Below, piece by piece: positions 35,138-44,925 of a stretch of 64,000 nucleotides of DNA; position 1 is the first letter of the stretch; every line of letters begins with the position of its first letter. The DNA lies in the NCBI RefSeq assembly GCF_007830355.1, contig NZ_VLKO01000003.1:186231-250230 (forward strand), given 5' to 3'. Source of the DNA: Flavobacterium tiangeerense (GTDB lineage: Bacteria; Bacteroidota; Bacteroidia; Flavobacteriales; Flavobacteriaceae). The notes under the pieces are model-generated. The model ran no database searches. It saw only the letters and a list, made by a program, of their open reading frames with translations, and was not told the origin of the DNA. A program made the translations under genes and the position numbers.

Positions 35138-36277
35138 TTATTGCATGTCATATTTCATTTTTCTTAAAATCCGTAATGACTCCTTAAACGATAAATACAC
35201 GTGGTTAAAAGGTTTCAATATTGGCTTAGCATCAATCAATTTTTGTTTGGCATCTTCAAAACCGTTGAGGTAACATATCATGAAGGTAGAGGGTAAGTTT
35301 TCTAAATCTTTGTTTTCTCTATAGTTTAACTCAAATCCCTTTTCTAGCTTTTTTAAGATACTAAGGTTCACATTGTAAATATGAAATAGTAATTTTTTAT
35401 TGAATTCTGGCGGTTGAAATAAAAACTCTCGTTCAATTTTATAGTATCCATTATCTTGAAAATGGATGGTTTGTTTTTCAAGTGGGTAATAGCTGGTTTT
35501 ATCATTTAAACCCAATGGAACATATTCAATAATAATAAAAGTATCTTCGTCAAAAGTGATTTCAACCACATCTTGTGCCGAATAAAAGAGTTTAATTTGC
35601 TCATTAATTAATTCAATATCTACACGTGAGAGATAGGTTTTATCTCGAGATTTCTTAGCAATACCTGCCCAGCAAATAACAAATAATTCTTTAAAGACTT
35701 TGTATTTTGGAGACATATCCTTGTGTCGAAGGTTCATAAAATCCATAACACTATCAAGCGTATTTTCAATACTATTTCTGGAGTTGTTTTCTATACCAAT
35801 AACTGTCTCAGTGTTTTGATAATTTTTTTCAAAGTCTCCTTCAAGTGGTATGCTATTGCTGCCGCGTCTAATAAAAATAGATGAAATAGGAATGGTGTGT
35901 ATTCCTTTTTTGAAGGATGATGTTTTGTTTTTGGGTTTTATGGTAACAAGACCCACTACTTTGTCTTTTGGCAAATTTGGAAAAGGAACATTCTCGTATT
36001 GAATTTTGGGCGGATTTTCTAGATAGGCGTTTACAAGATTTTGGATACGGCTATCGTCAAAAAAATCATCACCTACAATTGTATTTTCTTGATCTTCAAC
36101 TCCCACAACTATGTATGAATTATTAGTAGGATTAGAGTTCGAAAGAGCACAAATGTGTTTTAAAAATTTTGCTTTTCCCTCACGAGAGTGTAAGTTCAAC
36201 TGTCTTTTTTTATCATAAAAACTACTCTCGTCATTGTGAGCGAGTAAGTTTTTAATAAGAAGGCGTTTGTTGATCAT
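35138..36277 (-). CDS. AlbA_2/Schlafen-like ATP-binding protein
   Basis: 379 residues. The N-terminal ~150 residues resemble the AlbA_2 domain: ESSFYDKKRQLNL, then KAKFLKHICALSNS..YIVVGVED, and SIFIRRGSNSIP. This domain occurs in transcriptional regulators, Schlafen-type nucleases and some phage-defence proteins. The C-terminal ~220 residues show no recognised domain. It is a single gene flanked by AT-rich spacers with its own downstream spacer of 450 bp. Role unknown. Confidence 0.65.
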   Translation of the reverse strand: MINKRLLIKNLLAHNDESSFYDKKRQLNLHSREGKAKFLKHICALSNSNPTNNSYIVVGVEDQENTIVGDDFFDDSRIQNLVNAYLENPPKIQYENVPFPNLPKDKVVGLVTIKPKNKTSSFKKGIHTIPISSIFIRRGSNSIPLEGDFEKNYQNTETVIGIENNSRNSIENTLDSVMDFMNLRHKDMSPKYKVFKELFVICWAGIAKKSRDKTYLSRVDIELINEQIKLFYSAQDVVEITFDEDTFIIIEYVPLGLNDKTSYYPLEKQTIHFQDNGYYKIEREFLFQPPEFNKKLLFHIYNVNLSILKKLEKGFELNYRENKDLENLPSTFMICYLNGFEDAKQKLIDAKPILKPFNHVYLSFKESLRILRKMKYDMQ

Positions 36278-36356
36278 TGCGAGAGACTATTTTTATTTTT
36301 ATTAAGGTGTTTTTTCAATCCTATTTTAAATTTTTGTCTCAGAATATAGAAAAAGG

Positions 36357-36409
36357 AACCGCTAATCATCAAATTTTAAATTTATTAGATAAAATTCTAA
36401 TTAGCGGTT
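36357..36409 (-). terminator. Hairpin downstream of the SDR gene
   Basis: Stem AACCGCTAAT / ATTAGCGGTT with an AT-rich loop of 33 nt, 17 bases beyond the SDR stop at 36427. The long loop makes it a moderate candidate. Confidence 0.5.
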
Positions 36410-36426
36410 AATTTTTCAAATTATTT

Positions 36427-37185
36427 CTAAACAATTTCCTTTTTTAAAATAGTAGCTGCTGCTTGGGCTGTTGGTAGCACCATCAAGTCGGCGATGTTTA
36501 CGTGATAGGGTCTAGATACCACAAAATGAATAATATCGGCAATATCCTCGGCATGCAGGGGTTCAAATCCTTTATATACATTTGCAGCTTTTTCTGTATC
36601 GCCTTTAAATCGTACTTCGCTAAACTCAGTCTCTACAGCGCCAGGATGTATGCCACCCACTCGTATGCCGTAGGGATTTAAGTCCATTCTCATAGCTTGG
36701 TTGAGTGCATCAACAGCGTGTTTAGAGGCGCAATATACATTTCCATTTGGATACACTTCTTTTCCAGCTATAGACCCTATGTTAATGATATGACCTGATT
36801 TTCGTTCTATCATTCCAGGAATCACAGCTTTTGAAACGTATAGAAGTCCTTTGACATTAATATCGATCATAGCATCCCAATCGTCTAAATTTCCGTTTTG
36901 AATCGGGTCAAGTCCATGTGCGTTTCCTGCGTTATTAATCAAAATATCTATGGTTGCAAAGTTTTCCGGAATTGAGTTAATACTATCAAAAACCGCTATC
37001 TTGTCACGAACATCAAAGTTTAAAGTGTAAACTTTGGTAAGTTTTGAGAGTTCTTGTTTTAGATCATTTAGTCGATCTTCTCGTCTTCCGCAAAGGATAA
37101 TTTTATAGTTGTTTTTGGCTAAAAGCTGTGCGGTTACTTTTCCTATTCCGCTTGTAGCTCCAGTTATTAAGGCAGTTTTTGTCAT
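36427..37185 (-). CDS. NAD(P)-dependent SDR oxidoreductase (YdfG-like)
   Basis: 252 residues. Classical short-chain dehydrogenase: TGATSGIG (8-15), NNAG (84-87), Ser138 and YCASK (Tyr151, Lys155). It is closest in pattern to YdfG/3-hydroxy-acid or serine dehydrogenases; an arginine pair after beta-2 (GRRED) suggests NADP preference. It lies 36 bases downstream of the aldo/keto reductase gene in the same direction, suggesting co-transcription. Confidence 0.88.
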   Translation of the reverse strand: MTKTALITGATSGIGKVTAQLLAKNNYKIILCGRREDRLNDLKQELSKLTKVYTLNFDVRDKIAVFDSINSIPENFATIDILINNAGNAHGLDPIQNGNLDDWDAMIDINVKGLLYVSKAVIPGMIERKSGHIINIGSIAGKEVYPNGNVYCASKHAVDALNQAMRMDLNPYGIRVGGIHPGAVETEFSEVRFKGDTEKAANVYKGFEPLHAEDIADIIHFVVSRPYHVNIADLMVLPTAQAAATILKKEIV

Positions 37186-37221
37186 TTTTAGGATAATTTT
37201 ATTTAAAGAGTTTTAGAGATA

Positions 37222-38094
37222 CTAAGGTACTTTGTTTCCCATACTTTCTGTCCAGATGGCAAACCAATCTTCGTGTTCTAGCTCTAATTCAACTGCTTTT
37301 TGTAGTGACTGTATGCGTGCGACATTTACGGTTCCTGCAATAGGAATTACTTGAGCTGGATGTTTTAAAATCCAAGCCAATAAAATAGAATCAGATCCTA
37401 AATGATATTTTGAAACCAGCGTAGCTAGTAATTTTTTTAGTCTTCTAGTTTGCGGAATATCCTCTCTAAAAACGGATCCGAGTGGATTCCATGACATAGG
37501 ACGAATGCCGTGAATTTGCATATAATCAAGGCTGCCATCTAGCATGGGCTCATGATGCGTAGCCGAAAACTGAATTTGATTGAATGAAACTTCGGTCTTG
37601 GTGCGGATGAGTTCTGTTTGTGTGGTGGTAAAATTTGATAATCCGAAATCATTAATTTTCCCAGCCGTTTTTAATTTTAAAACCGCCTCAGCAATTTCAT
37701 CGGCTTGCATTAAGGGGCTAGGTCTGTGCAATAAGAGTACATCTAGATAATCTGTTTGCAAGTTTTTCAAGGAATTATCAACTGAGTTTATGATGTATTC
37801 TTGTGAATATTGGTAATTTTTAACGGTATTATTTCTGTTTTCAGTTACCATTTGAATGCCACATTTAGAGATTAGTTGTATTCTTTCTCTATCTATTTTA
37901 CTTGCAGCTAATGCTTTACCAAATTCAAATTCGGTGGTGTAATCTCCATAAATATCAGCATGGTCAAAAGTGCTTATTTTATTTTCAAGACACACATTGA
38001 TCATGTTTTCCATTTCTTTGGTATTGAGTTTTTTATCCCAAATTCCCCAATTCATGACCCCTGCTATTATGGGTGATATTTTTGTTTTGCTCAT
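37222..38094 (-). CDS. Aldo/keto reductase (YdhF-like)
   Basis: 290 residues from the ATG at 38094; an upstream in-frame start adds 14 unlikely residues. AKR signature residues include Asp44 and Tyr49 in FDHADIYG, with the lysine in LISKCGI. An NADPH-binding end (HPAQVIPIAGTVNVARIQ) resembles the YdhF branch that reduces carbonyls. Paired with the downstream SDR as a carbonyl-reducing unit. The physiological substrate is unknown. Confidence 0.88.
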   Translation of the reverse strand: MSKTKISPIIAGVMNWGIWDKKLNTKEMENMINVCLENKISTFDHADIYGDYTTEFEFGKALAASKIDRERIQLISKCGIQMVTENRNNTVKNYQYSQEYIINSVDNSLKNLQTDYLDVLLLHRPSPLMQADEIAEAVLKLKTAGKINDFGLSNFTTTQTELIRTKTEVSFNQIQFSATHHEPMLDGSLDYMQIHGIRPMSWNPLGSVFREDIPQTRRLKKLLATLVSKYHLGSDSILLAWILKHPAQVIPIAGTVNVARIQSLQKAVELELEHEDWFAIWTESMGNKVP

Positions 38095-38306
38095 GGTTGA
38101 TTTTTTTTGTTTAAAGGTACAAAACTTTGAAATCAAAGTATAATATTCAAAGTTCTTAAAAATATAAAAATTGTATCACAATATGTCCTTAAAATTACCT
38201 ATTTTATTGAAGTTTTAACCATTTTTTAACATCTTACTTCTAAAAAAAAATTCAATTTGCAGCTTCAAAACGAAGGCATTAAATACAAGGTTTTAAAAAA
38301 GATATA

Positions 38307-39311
38307 ATGGAAGAAAATACGGGGACTTTAGACATAAGAGCTATCAATGAAAAAATAGAAAGAGAGAGTGCGTTCATAGATCTTTTGACTATGGAAATGA
38401 ACAAAGTCATTGTGGGTCAAAAACACATGGTTGAGCGATTGTTGATTGGGCTTTTAGGCCAAGGTCATATTTTACTTGAAGGTGTACCTGGACTTGCAAA
38501 GACACTTGCCATAAACACTTTGGCGCAAGCCGTTCAAGGATCATTTAGCAGAATCCAGTTTACTCCAGATTTGCTTCCTGCGGATGTTGTGGGTACTATG
38601 ATTTACAACATCAAGGCAAATGAATTTTCTATAAAAAAAGGTCCTATTTTTGCCAATTTTGTTTTGGCAGATGAGATTAACCGTGCTCCAGCCAAAGTAC
38701 AATCGGCATTACTAGAGGCGATGCAGGAAAAGCAAGTAACCATTGGTGACACTACTTTTAAGCTAGACAGACCTTTCTTAGTATTGGCAACTCAAAATCC
38801 AGTGGAGCAAGAAGGAACGTATCAATTGCCTGAGGCTCAAGTGGATCGTTTTATGTTGAAAACGGTTATCGATTACCCTAAAATGGAAGATGAACGCCTT
38901 GTAATTCGTCAAAATTTAAAAGGAAGCTATGAAAAAGTGAACGCTGTAGTATCTGTTGAACAAATTTTGCGTGCTCAAGAAGCCGTAAGAGAAGTGTACA
39001 TGGATGAAAAAATTGAAAAATACATTTTGGATATTGTGTTTGCTACGCGTTATCCCGAAAAATATAAACTAGCTGACTTAAAACCTTTAATCAGTTTTGG
39101 AGCTTCTCCTCGTGGAAGTATCAATTTGGCAAATGCCGCAAAATGTTATGCTTTTATCAAGCGCCGTGGGTATGTTATCCCAGAGGATGTTCGTGCAGTT
39201 GTGCATGATGTGTTACGCCACCGTATAGGAATTACGTATGAGGCCGAAGCAGAAAACATCACATCTGTTGATATCATTAATAAAATTGTAAACGAAGTAG
39301 AAGTACCTTAA
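38307..39311 (+). CDS. MoxR-family AAA+ ATPase
   Basis: 334 residues. Walker A GVPGLAKT (59-66), Walker B VLADEINRAP, and the MoxR-typical ATQNPVEQEGTYQLPEAQVDRF. MoxR ATPases act as chaperones for VWA-domain proteins encoded beside them. It begins the Bat operon: DUF58, a membrane protein, BatA, BatB, BatC, BatD and BatE follow in the same direction. Confidence 0.95.
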   Translation: MEENTGTLDIRAINEKIERESAFIDLLTMEMNKVIVGQKHMVERLLIGLLGQGHILLEGVPGLAKTLAINTLAQAVQGSFSRIQFTPDLLPADVVGTMIYNIKANEFSIKKGPIFANFVLADEINRAPAKVQSALLEAMQEKQVTIGDTTFKLDRPFLVLATQNPVEQEGTYQLPEAQVDRFMLKTVIDYPKMEDERLVIRQNLKGSYEKVNAVVSVEQILRAQEAVREVYMDEKIEKYILDIVFATRYPEKYKLADLKPLISFGASPRGSINLANAAKCYAFIKRRGYVIPEDVRAVVHDVLRHRIGITYEAEAENITSVDIINKIVNEVEVP

Positions 39312-39316
39312 AAATT

Positions 39317-39388
39317 AGTTTTCAGTTTTTAGTTACAGTGTACAAGATATGACTTGTCAACTGCGACTGAAAACTGCGACTGAAAACT
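39317..39388. repeat. ACTGCGACTGAAAACT-type spacer repeat
   Basis: TTAGTTTTCAGTTTTTAG on the left, two tandem copies of CTGCGACTGAAAA on the right, the arms being roughly complementary. Related spacers occur at 43000-43056, 48501-48564 and 62265-62413. Confidence 0.6.
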
Positions 39389-39395
39389 AAAAAAA

Positions 39396-40259
39396 ATGGA
39401 TACAAAAGACCTCTTAAAAAAAGTTCGAAAAATAGAAATTAAAACCAGAAGATTGAGCGATCACATCTTCTCAGGGGAATATCATACCTCATTTAAAGGA
39501 CGCGGAATGACCTTTAGTGAAGTGCGACAGTACCAATATGGGGATGACATTCGAGCAATTGACTGGAATGTAACCGCAAGGTATAATGAAGCACACGTAA
39601 AAGTTTTTGAGGAAGAACGAGAGCTGACCATGATGCTAATGGTAGATATCTCGGGATCAGAAAGTTTTGGTTCTAAAAATCAATTTAAGAAAGATATTGT
39701 TACAGAGATTGCCGCAACCATGGCTTTTTCAGCTACTCAAAACAATGATAAGATTGGTTTAATTTTGTTTTCTGATCAAATAGAATTATATATTCCGCCA
39801 AAAAAAGGAAGGTCGCATGTATTAAGAATCATTAGAGAGTTGATAGAGTTTGAGCCAAAGAGCAAGAAAACAGATTTAGCGCAAGCCTTAAAGTTTTTAT
39901 CAGGAACCCAAAAAAAGAAAGCAATAGTATTTGTTATTTCTGATTTTATGGCAAGCGGTTATGAACAAACACTAAAAATTGCAGCTAAAAAACATGATGT
40001 TACTGGAATACGAGTGTATGATATTCGGGAAGAAAAAATGCCAGATTTAGGAATGGTTCCTATGCTGGATGCCGAAACAGGTGCCATTGAGTTGATAAAT
40101 ACAGGGTCTAAAGCAGTTCGTACTAGTTATGAAAAACACTACCATGATAGGGTAAATTATTTTAAGGAAACGTTTAGTAAATCAGGTTCAGGTGTGGTGA
40201 ACACAAGAGTTGATGAAAGTTATGTGACCAAATTACTGAGTTACTTTAAATCGAGATGA
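39396..40259 (+). CDS. DUF58 (VWA-like) protein of the Bat operon
   Basis: 287 residues. DUF58 motif FSEVRQYQYGDDIRAIDWNVTAR is clear, followed by a VWA-like fold with MMLMVDISGSESFG (a metal-site DxSxS) and FVISDFMASG. Such proteins accompany MoxR ATPases. Cytoplasmic, no membrane segment. Second gene of the operon. Confidence 0.93.
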   Translation: MDTKDLLKKVRKIEIKTRRLSDHIFSGEYHTSFKGRGMTFSEVRQYQYGDDIRAIDWNVTARYNEAHVKVFEEERELTMMLMVDISGSESFGSKNQFKKDIVTEIAATMAFSATQNNDKIGLILFSDQIELYIPPKKGRSHVLRIIRELIEFEPKSKKTDLAQALKFLSGTQKKKAIVFVISDFMASGYEQTLKIAAKKHDVTGIRVYDIREEKMPDLGMVPMLDAETGAIELINTGSKAVRTSYEKHYHDRVNYFKETFSKSGSGVVNTRVDESYVTKLLSYFKSR

Positions 40260-40365
40260 TAAATTCAGATTTTTGATAAAAAATAAAGAGAAGTTTCGGG
40301 CTTAAATAGGGCATTACAAATTGTTTGCCTGCAATCAAAAATCAAAAGAGGTTCAAAAATATAAC

Positions 40366-41985
40366 ATGAAAAAACATTTATATCTACTACTATTGCTGCT
40401 TTCTACGGCTGTTTTTGCACAACAAAAGCAAGTGGTTACAAGTATTGATACAATTAAAAATAAGATTGGTGCCGAGTTTAAGTTGTCTATAAAAACAACG
40501 GTAGATTCGTCAAGCCGAGTACTTTTTCCAAAATCGAGAAACTTTGGCGCATTAGAAGTCATTCAGTCTTATCCAGTTGATACCGTTAAAATAGACGGTA
40601 GATATGAATTGACAAAAAGATACGGACTTACCCAATTTGATTCTGGGAGGTATGTTATTCCTAGGTTTAAAATTTTCATCAACAACCAAGCCTTTCTTAC
40701 GGATTCACTTTTAGTAGAAGTTGCCAATGTGCAAGTGGATACGCTAAAACAAAAAATGTATGACATTAAAGACATTGCTCCAGCAGAGGAGACTATGGGT
40801 AACTGGTGGAAATATGTTTTGGCAATTCTATTACTTTCCGGGATTGCTGTATTGATTTATTGGTTTCTAAAAAAGCGTCAGGAGAAAAAATTACAAGAAG
40901 AAGTTTTTAAAACTCCTATTGAAAAAGCAACAACATTATTAGACACCTTAGAGCGAAAAGAACTTTGGCAAAAAGGAGAAGTCAAGGCTTATTATAGTGA
41001 ATTAACAGATATTGCTAGAAATTATATCGAAGAAGCGATTGAAATTCCAGCCATGGAAAGCACAACATCTGAGTTGATTCAGGGATTAAGAGCGGCTTCT
41101 GTCAAAAAGAAAATGACACTTTCACAGGAAATTATTGAAAACCTGGAGCGAGTTTTAAAGCAAGCCGATTTAGTAAAATTTGCCAAATCAAAACCTCTTG
41201 ATTTCGAAATAACAGAGGATCGCAACAAAATTCAAAAAGTTATTTTAACGTTAGATAAATCAATTCCAGTTGAGGTTCCGCTTGAAGAAGAATTACTTTT
41301 AAACGAAGCTCAAAAACAAAAACAAATTGAATTGCAATTACGCAAGCAAAGAAAAAAAAGTATTCAAACCGCTATTGTAAGTGTTGTTCTTCTTGTAACA
41401 GCTGTGACCGCTTATTTTATTGCAACTAGAGGTTTTGATTTTGTAAAAGACAACATTATGGGTCACCCTACTAAGGAATTATTAGAGGGCGAATGGGTGA
41501 AAAGTGAATACGGAAATCCAGGTATTATCATTGAAACTCCAAAGGTTTTAAAACGTGTAGATCTTACCAAAACGCTTCCTAAAAACGGAATGGCATTGAT
41601 AAAAGAAATGCAATCTTTTGGTTATGGTAGCATTGTAGATCGTTTTTATTTGATGGTTTCTACTTTAAAATATAAGGCCGAAACTCAAATTGACTTGGCC
41701 AAATCTATGGATGGCGCTTTACAATCTCTAGAAGCTCAAGGAGCACAAAACATGATTGTCAAGCAAGAAGAATTTGAAACGCCAGAAGGTGTAAAAGGAT
41801 TAAAAGCCTACGGAACTTTTTCTCAACTGGACAGCCAAAACAAAACTACAGCACGAATGTATTATGAGGCACTATTGTTTAGTCAAGAAGGTGGTTTGCA
41901 ACAAATTTTAATTTTTCATGAAGAAGGAGATTCTTATGGAAATGAAATTTCGGAACGGGTTTTAAATACTGTCGAATTAAAATAA
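40366..41985 (+). CDS. Membrane protein of the Bat operon, BatD-like arrangement
   Basis: 539 residues from the ATG at 40366, which opens on a signal peptide (..STAVFAQ). An extracytoplasmic Ig-like N-terminal region is followed by a transmembrane helix (~132-153), a cytoplasmic helical domain (LLDTLERKELWQKGEVKAYY..), a second membrane helix (~316-339) and a C-terminal domain. Found between DUF58 and batA in Bacteroidota Bat operons. The role is unassigned; probably part of the membrane complex. Confidence 0.75.
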   Translation: MKKHLYLLLLLLSTAVFAQQKQVVTSIDTIKNKIGAEFKLSIKTTVDSSSRVLFPKSRNFGALEVIQSYPVDTVKIDGRYELTKRYGLTQFDSGRYVIPRFKIFINNQAFLTDSLLVEVANVQVDTLKQKMYDIKDIAPAEETMGNWWKYVLAILLLSGIAVLIYWFLKKRQEKKLQEEVFKTPIEKATTLLDTLERKELWQKGEVKAYYSELTDIARNYIEEAIEIPAMESTTSELIQGLRAASVKKKMTLSQEIIENLERVLKQADLVKFAKSKPLDFEITEDRNKIQKVILTLDKSIPVEVPLEEELLLNEAQKQKQIELQLRKQRKKSIQTAIVSVVLLVTAVTAYFIATRGFDFVKDNIMGHPTKELLEGEWVKSEYGNPGIIIETPKVLKRVDLTKTLPKNGMALIKEMQSFGYGSIVDRFYLMVSTLKYKAETQIDLAKSMDGALQSLEAQGAQNMIVKQEEFETPEGVKGLKAYGTFSQLDSQNKTTARMYYEALLFSQEGGLQQILIFHEEGDSYGNEISERVLNTVELK

Positions 41986-41996
41986 GCAAGTAAATA

Positions 41997-42998
41997 ATGG
42001 ACAAAATCACTTTTTTAAACCCAGAATTTTTTTGGTTGTTTGTATTAATCCCAGTTGTTATTTTTTGGTTTTTCCAAAAAAATAAGCAGCAATCGGCTAC
42101 CTTAAAAATGAGTTCATTGGAAGGATTCAAAGGTTCAGAATCATTTTTGACCAAGTTAAAACCGATGTTACATGTGTTGCGAGTACTTGCTTTGTGTTCA
42201 TTAATCATTGCATTGGCTCGACCAAGAACGGTAGACATTAGCAATAAAACGAAAACTACAAAAGGGATTGATATTGTAATGGCAATTGACGTATCAGGAA
42301 GTATGCTTGCCAAAGATTTGAAACCTAATAGAATGGAAGCCCTCAAGAGAGTAGCAGCCGATTTTGTTCAAGAAAGACCAAATGACCGAATTGGGCTCGT
42401 GGTTTATGCCTCTGAAGCGTATACAAAAACACCAGTAACCAGTGATAAAGCCGTTATTCTTAATGCCATTAACAGCATTAAATATGACAATGTTTTGCAA
42501 GATGGAACTGGAATAGGTATGGGATTAGCAACTGCAGTAAACAGATTAAAAGACAGTCAAGCTAAAAGTAAAGTAGTTATTTTATTGACTGATGGTGTAA
42601 ATAATGCCGGATTTATTGAGCCAGAAACGGCATCTGACATTGCTAAACAATACGGAATAAAAGTGTATACGGTAGGAATTGGTACTAATGGTATGGCAAT
42701 GTTTCCGTATGCTATTGCGCCTAATGGAAAATTTTTGTTCCAAATGATGAAAGTGGAGATTGATGAGCAATTAATGAAAAATATAGCTAAGAAAACCGAT
42801 GGGAAATATTTTAGAGCCACAAGCAATAATAAGTTAGCCGAGATTTATGCATCGATCAATAAACTAGAAACTACAGAAATAGAAGAACTTAAGTTTTATG
42901 ATTATGATGAAAAATTCAGACCGTTTATATGGATTGCTGGATTTTTAGTATTGCTGGAAGTAGGATTAAGAAATACGGTTTTTAGAAGCTTTGTATAA
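41997..42998 (+). CDS. batA: BatA, VWA-domain aerotolerance protein
   Basis: 333 residues. Two N-terminal membrane helices (~10-26 and ~58-75), a VWA domain with the metal site DVSGS (Asp98, Ser100, Ser102) and later TDGVNNAG, and a C-terminal membrane helix. Bat proteins are linked to aerotolerance in Bacteroides and to envelope stress resistance elsewhere. It starts 11 bases after the upstream gene. Confidence 0.93.
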   Translation: MDKITFLNPEFFWLFVLIPVVIFWFFQKNKQQSATLKMSSLEGFKGSESFLTKLKPMLHVLRVLALCSLIIALARPRTVDISNKTKTTKGIDIVMAIDVSGSMLAKDLKPNRMEALKRVAADFVQERPNDRIGLVVYASEAYTKTPVTSDKAVILNAINSIKYDNVLQDGTGIGMGLATAVNRLKDSQAKSKVVILLTDGVNNAGFIEPETASDIAKQYGIKVYTVGIGTNGMAMFPYAIAPNGKFLFQMMKVEIDEQLMKNIAKKTDGKYFRATSNNKLAEIYASINKLETTEIEELKFYDYDEKFRPFIWIAGFLVLLEVGLRNTVFRSFV

Positions 42999-42999
42999 T

Positions 43000-43056
43000 G
43001 ACAGTCGCTCTCACAGTTTTCAGTTCAAAACTATAGCGGAATACTGCGACTAAAAG
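43000..43056. repeat. ACTGCGACT-type spacer repeat between batA and batB
   Basis: GACAGTCGCTCTCACAGTTTTCAGT on the left (as shorter units), ATACTGCGACTAAAAGT on the right. Same family as 39317-39388. Confidence 0.45.
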
Positions 43057-43063
43057 TAAAAAA

Positions 43064-44095
43064 ATGGAATTAGACGAAAAAAAATATTTATACCTCTTAT
43101 TGATACTGCCTCTAGTAGTGTTGGTTTTTTTATTCAATTTATATTGGAAAAGAAAAAAACAACGTGAATTTGGTGATTTAGAAATGGTGAAAAAACTGAG
43201 TCCAGACAGCTCCATGTTTAAACCTGTTCTAAAAATTGTAATTCTTATTTTGGCTTTACTTGGGCTTATTATTGGTCTGGTAAACCCAAAGATTGGAACT
43301 AAAATGGAAACGGTAAAACGCGAGGGAATTGATATTGTTTTTGCTGTGGATGTCTCCAAAAGTATGCTGGCCGAAGATGTTGCGCCAAACCGTTTGGATA
43401 AAAGCAAGCAAATTGTTTCGCAAATTATCAACCAGCTTGGTAGTGACCGTATAGGAATTGTTGCCTATGCCGGGAGTGCTTTTCCAGTGTTGCCCATCAC
43501 TACTGATTATAGTGTGGCTAAAATGTTTTTACAAAGCATGAATACGGATATGGTTTCCTCTGTAGGGACATCATTTAATGAGGCTATCAAGTTATCAGCT
43601 ACTTATTTTGATGATAAGAAAACGAGCAAGCTTTTAATTATGATTTCAGATGGTGAAGATCATAATGAGGGTGCAGAAGCTGCAGCAGAAGAAGCCGCTA
43701 AACTAGGAATTAAAATAATTACAATAGGAGTAGGAACTGAAAAAGGAGGTACAATTCCACTAAAACGAAACGGTGTTGTTGAAGGTTTTAAAAAAGACAG
43801 CAATAATGAAGTTGTAATTACAAAGTTGGTGCCTGAAAGTTTAACATTGATTGCAAAAACTACAAAAGGTGGGTATGTAAACGGAAATAACACAAAAGAA
43901 GTTTTAGAATATGTCAAAAATGCATTAAACAATATTCAAAAAACCGAATTTGAAGCTACAGAAATGGCCGATTTTCAATCTCAATTTCAATGGTTTTTGG
44001 GCTTTGCCTTCTTGTTGTTATTTGCAGATGTTTTTCTATTGGAAAGAAAAACAAGTTGGGTTAAGAAATTGGATTTATTTAACGAGAATAAATAA
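43064..44095 (+). CDS. batB: BatB, VWA-domain aerotolerance protein
   Basis: 343 residues, paralogous to BatA. An N-terminal membrane helix (~8-25), a second one (~57-73), the VWA metal site DVSKS (Asp96, Ser98, Ser100) and ISDGEDHNEG further on, and a C-terminal membrane helix. It likely forms a membrane complex with BatA and the MoxR ATPase. Confidence 0.93.
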   Translation: MELDEKKYLYLLLILPLVVLVFLFNLYWKRKKQREFGDLEMVKKLSPDSSMFKPVLKIVILILALLGLIIGLVNPKIGTKMETVKREGIDIVFAVDVSKSMLAEDVAPNRLDKSKQIVSQIINQLGSDRIGIVAYAGSAFPVLPITTDYSVAKMFLQSMNTDMVSSVGTSFNEAIKLSATYFDDKKTSKLLIMISDGEDHNEGAEAAAEEAAKLGIKIITIGVGTEKGGTIPLKRNGVVEGFKKDSNNEVVITKLVPESLTLIAKTTKGGYVNGNNTKEVLEYVKNALNNIQKTEFEATEMADFQSQFQWFLGFAFLLLFADVFLLERKTSWVKKLDLFNENK

Positions 44096-44143
44096 TTATT
44101 TTCAAAAGGTTTTCAAAACCCTTTGGACATAGAGCTACAATAA

Positions 44144-44905
44144 ATGAAAAGATTTAAAATAATTATAGTTGCTTTTTTAATCAGTGCTTTTTGCGGTACA
44201 GCCGGATTGCTTGCGCAACAAAAAGACCGAATTTTGCCCAAAGCAAATCAAGAATATGTGGACAATAAATTTGCGGATGCTGAAGCTAATTATCGAATTT
44301 CTGATTCAAAATTCCCTAATAAAGCAGCTGCGCCTTTTAATCTTGGAAACAGTATCTACAAACAAAAACAGTCTAGTGAAGCCAAATTTGCTTTTGCGAA
44401 AGCCTTAAAAAACTCGAAAACCAGACCCGAAAAACATCGTGCTTTTCATAACCTAGGAAATGTATTCATGAATGAAAAGGATTATGCGCAAGCCGTAGAA
44501 GCCTATAAAAATGCGTTGCGTAATGATCCAAAGGATGAGGAAACACGTTATAATTATGCCTTGGCTAAAAAAATGCTAAAAGACAATCCGCCGAAGGACG
44601 ACAAGAAAAAAGACGATAAGAAAGATAAGGATAAAGATAAAAAAGACGACAAGAAAGACGGAGAAAAAGATAAAAAAGACGACAAGGGAAAAGATAAAAA
44701 GGACGACAAAGGCGATCAGGATAAGCAAAATAAAGATCCGAAACCAAATGAAAAAGGAGAGCCTAAACCTGCGCCAGGAGGAATCTCTAAAGACCGTTTA
44801 GAAAATCTTTTAGACGCTGTAAACAAAGAGGAAAAGAAAATTCAAGACAAGGTTAATGCCCAAAAAGTAAAAGGAAAACCAGTTAAAACAGAAAAAGATT
44901 GGTAA
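44144..44905 (+). CDS. batC: BatC, TPR protein with a Lys/Asp-rich tract
   Basis: 253 residues. Signal peptide, then TPR-like repeats (AAPFNLGNSIYKQKQSSEAK.., FHNLGNVFMNEKDYAQAVEA). Residues ~151-207 are almost entirely Lys, Asp and Glu, a low-complexity tract coded by repeated AARGAYGAY-type codons and expected to be disordered. This layout is known for BatC. It stops 20 bases before the BatD ATG. Confidence 0.88.
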   Translation: MKRFKIIIVAFLISAFCGTAGLLAQQKDRILPKANQEYVDNKFADAEANYRISDSKFPNKAAAPFNLGNSIYKQKQSSEAKFAFAKALKNSKTRPEKHRAFHNLGNVFMNEKDYAQAVEAYKNALRNDPKDEETRYNYALAKKMLKDNPPKDDKKKDDKKDKDKDKKDDKKDGEKDKKDDKGKDKKDDKGDQDKQNKDPKPNEKGEPKPAPGGISKDRLENLLDAVNKEEKKIQDKVNAQKVKGKPVKTEKDW

Positions 44906-44925
44906 TTCAATTAGAGATTTTGAAA

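Noticed and set aside
44590..44770. Tandem AAAGAYGAYAAG repeats in batC as a DNA repeat element
   Set aside because: They are codons of the Lys/Asp-rich disordered tract expected in BatC proteins, within an intact reading frame.
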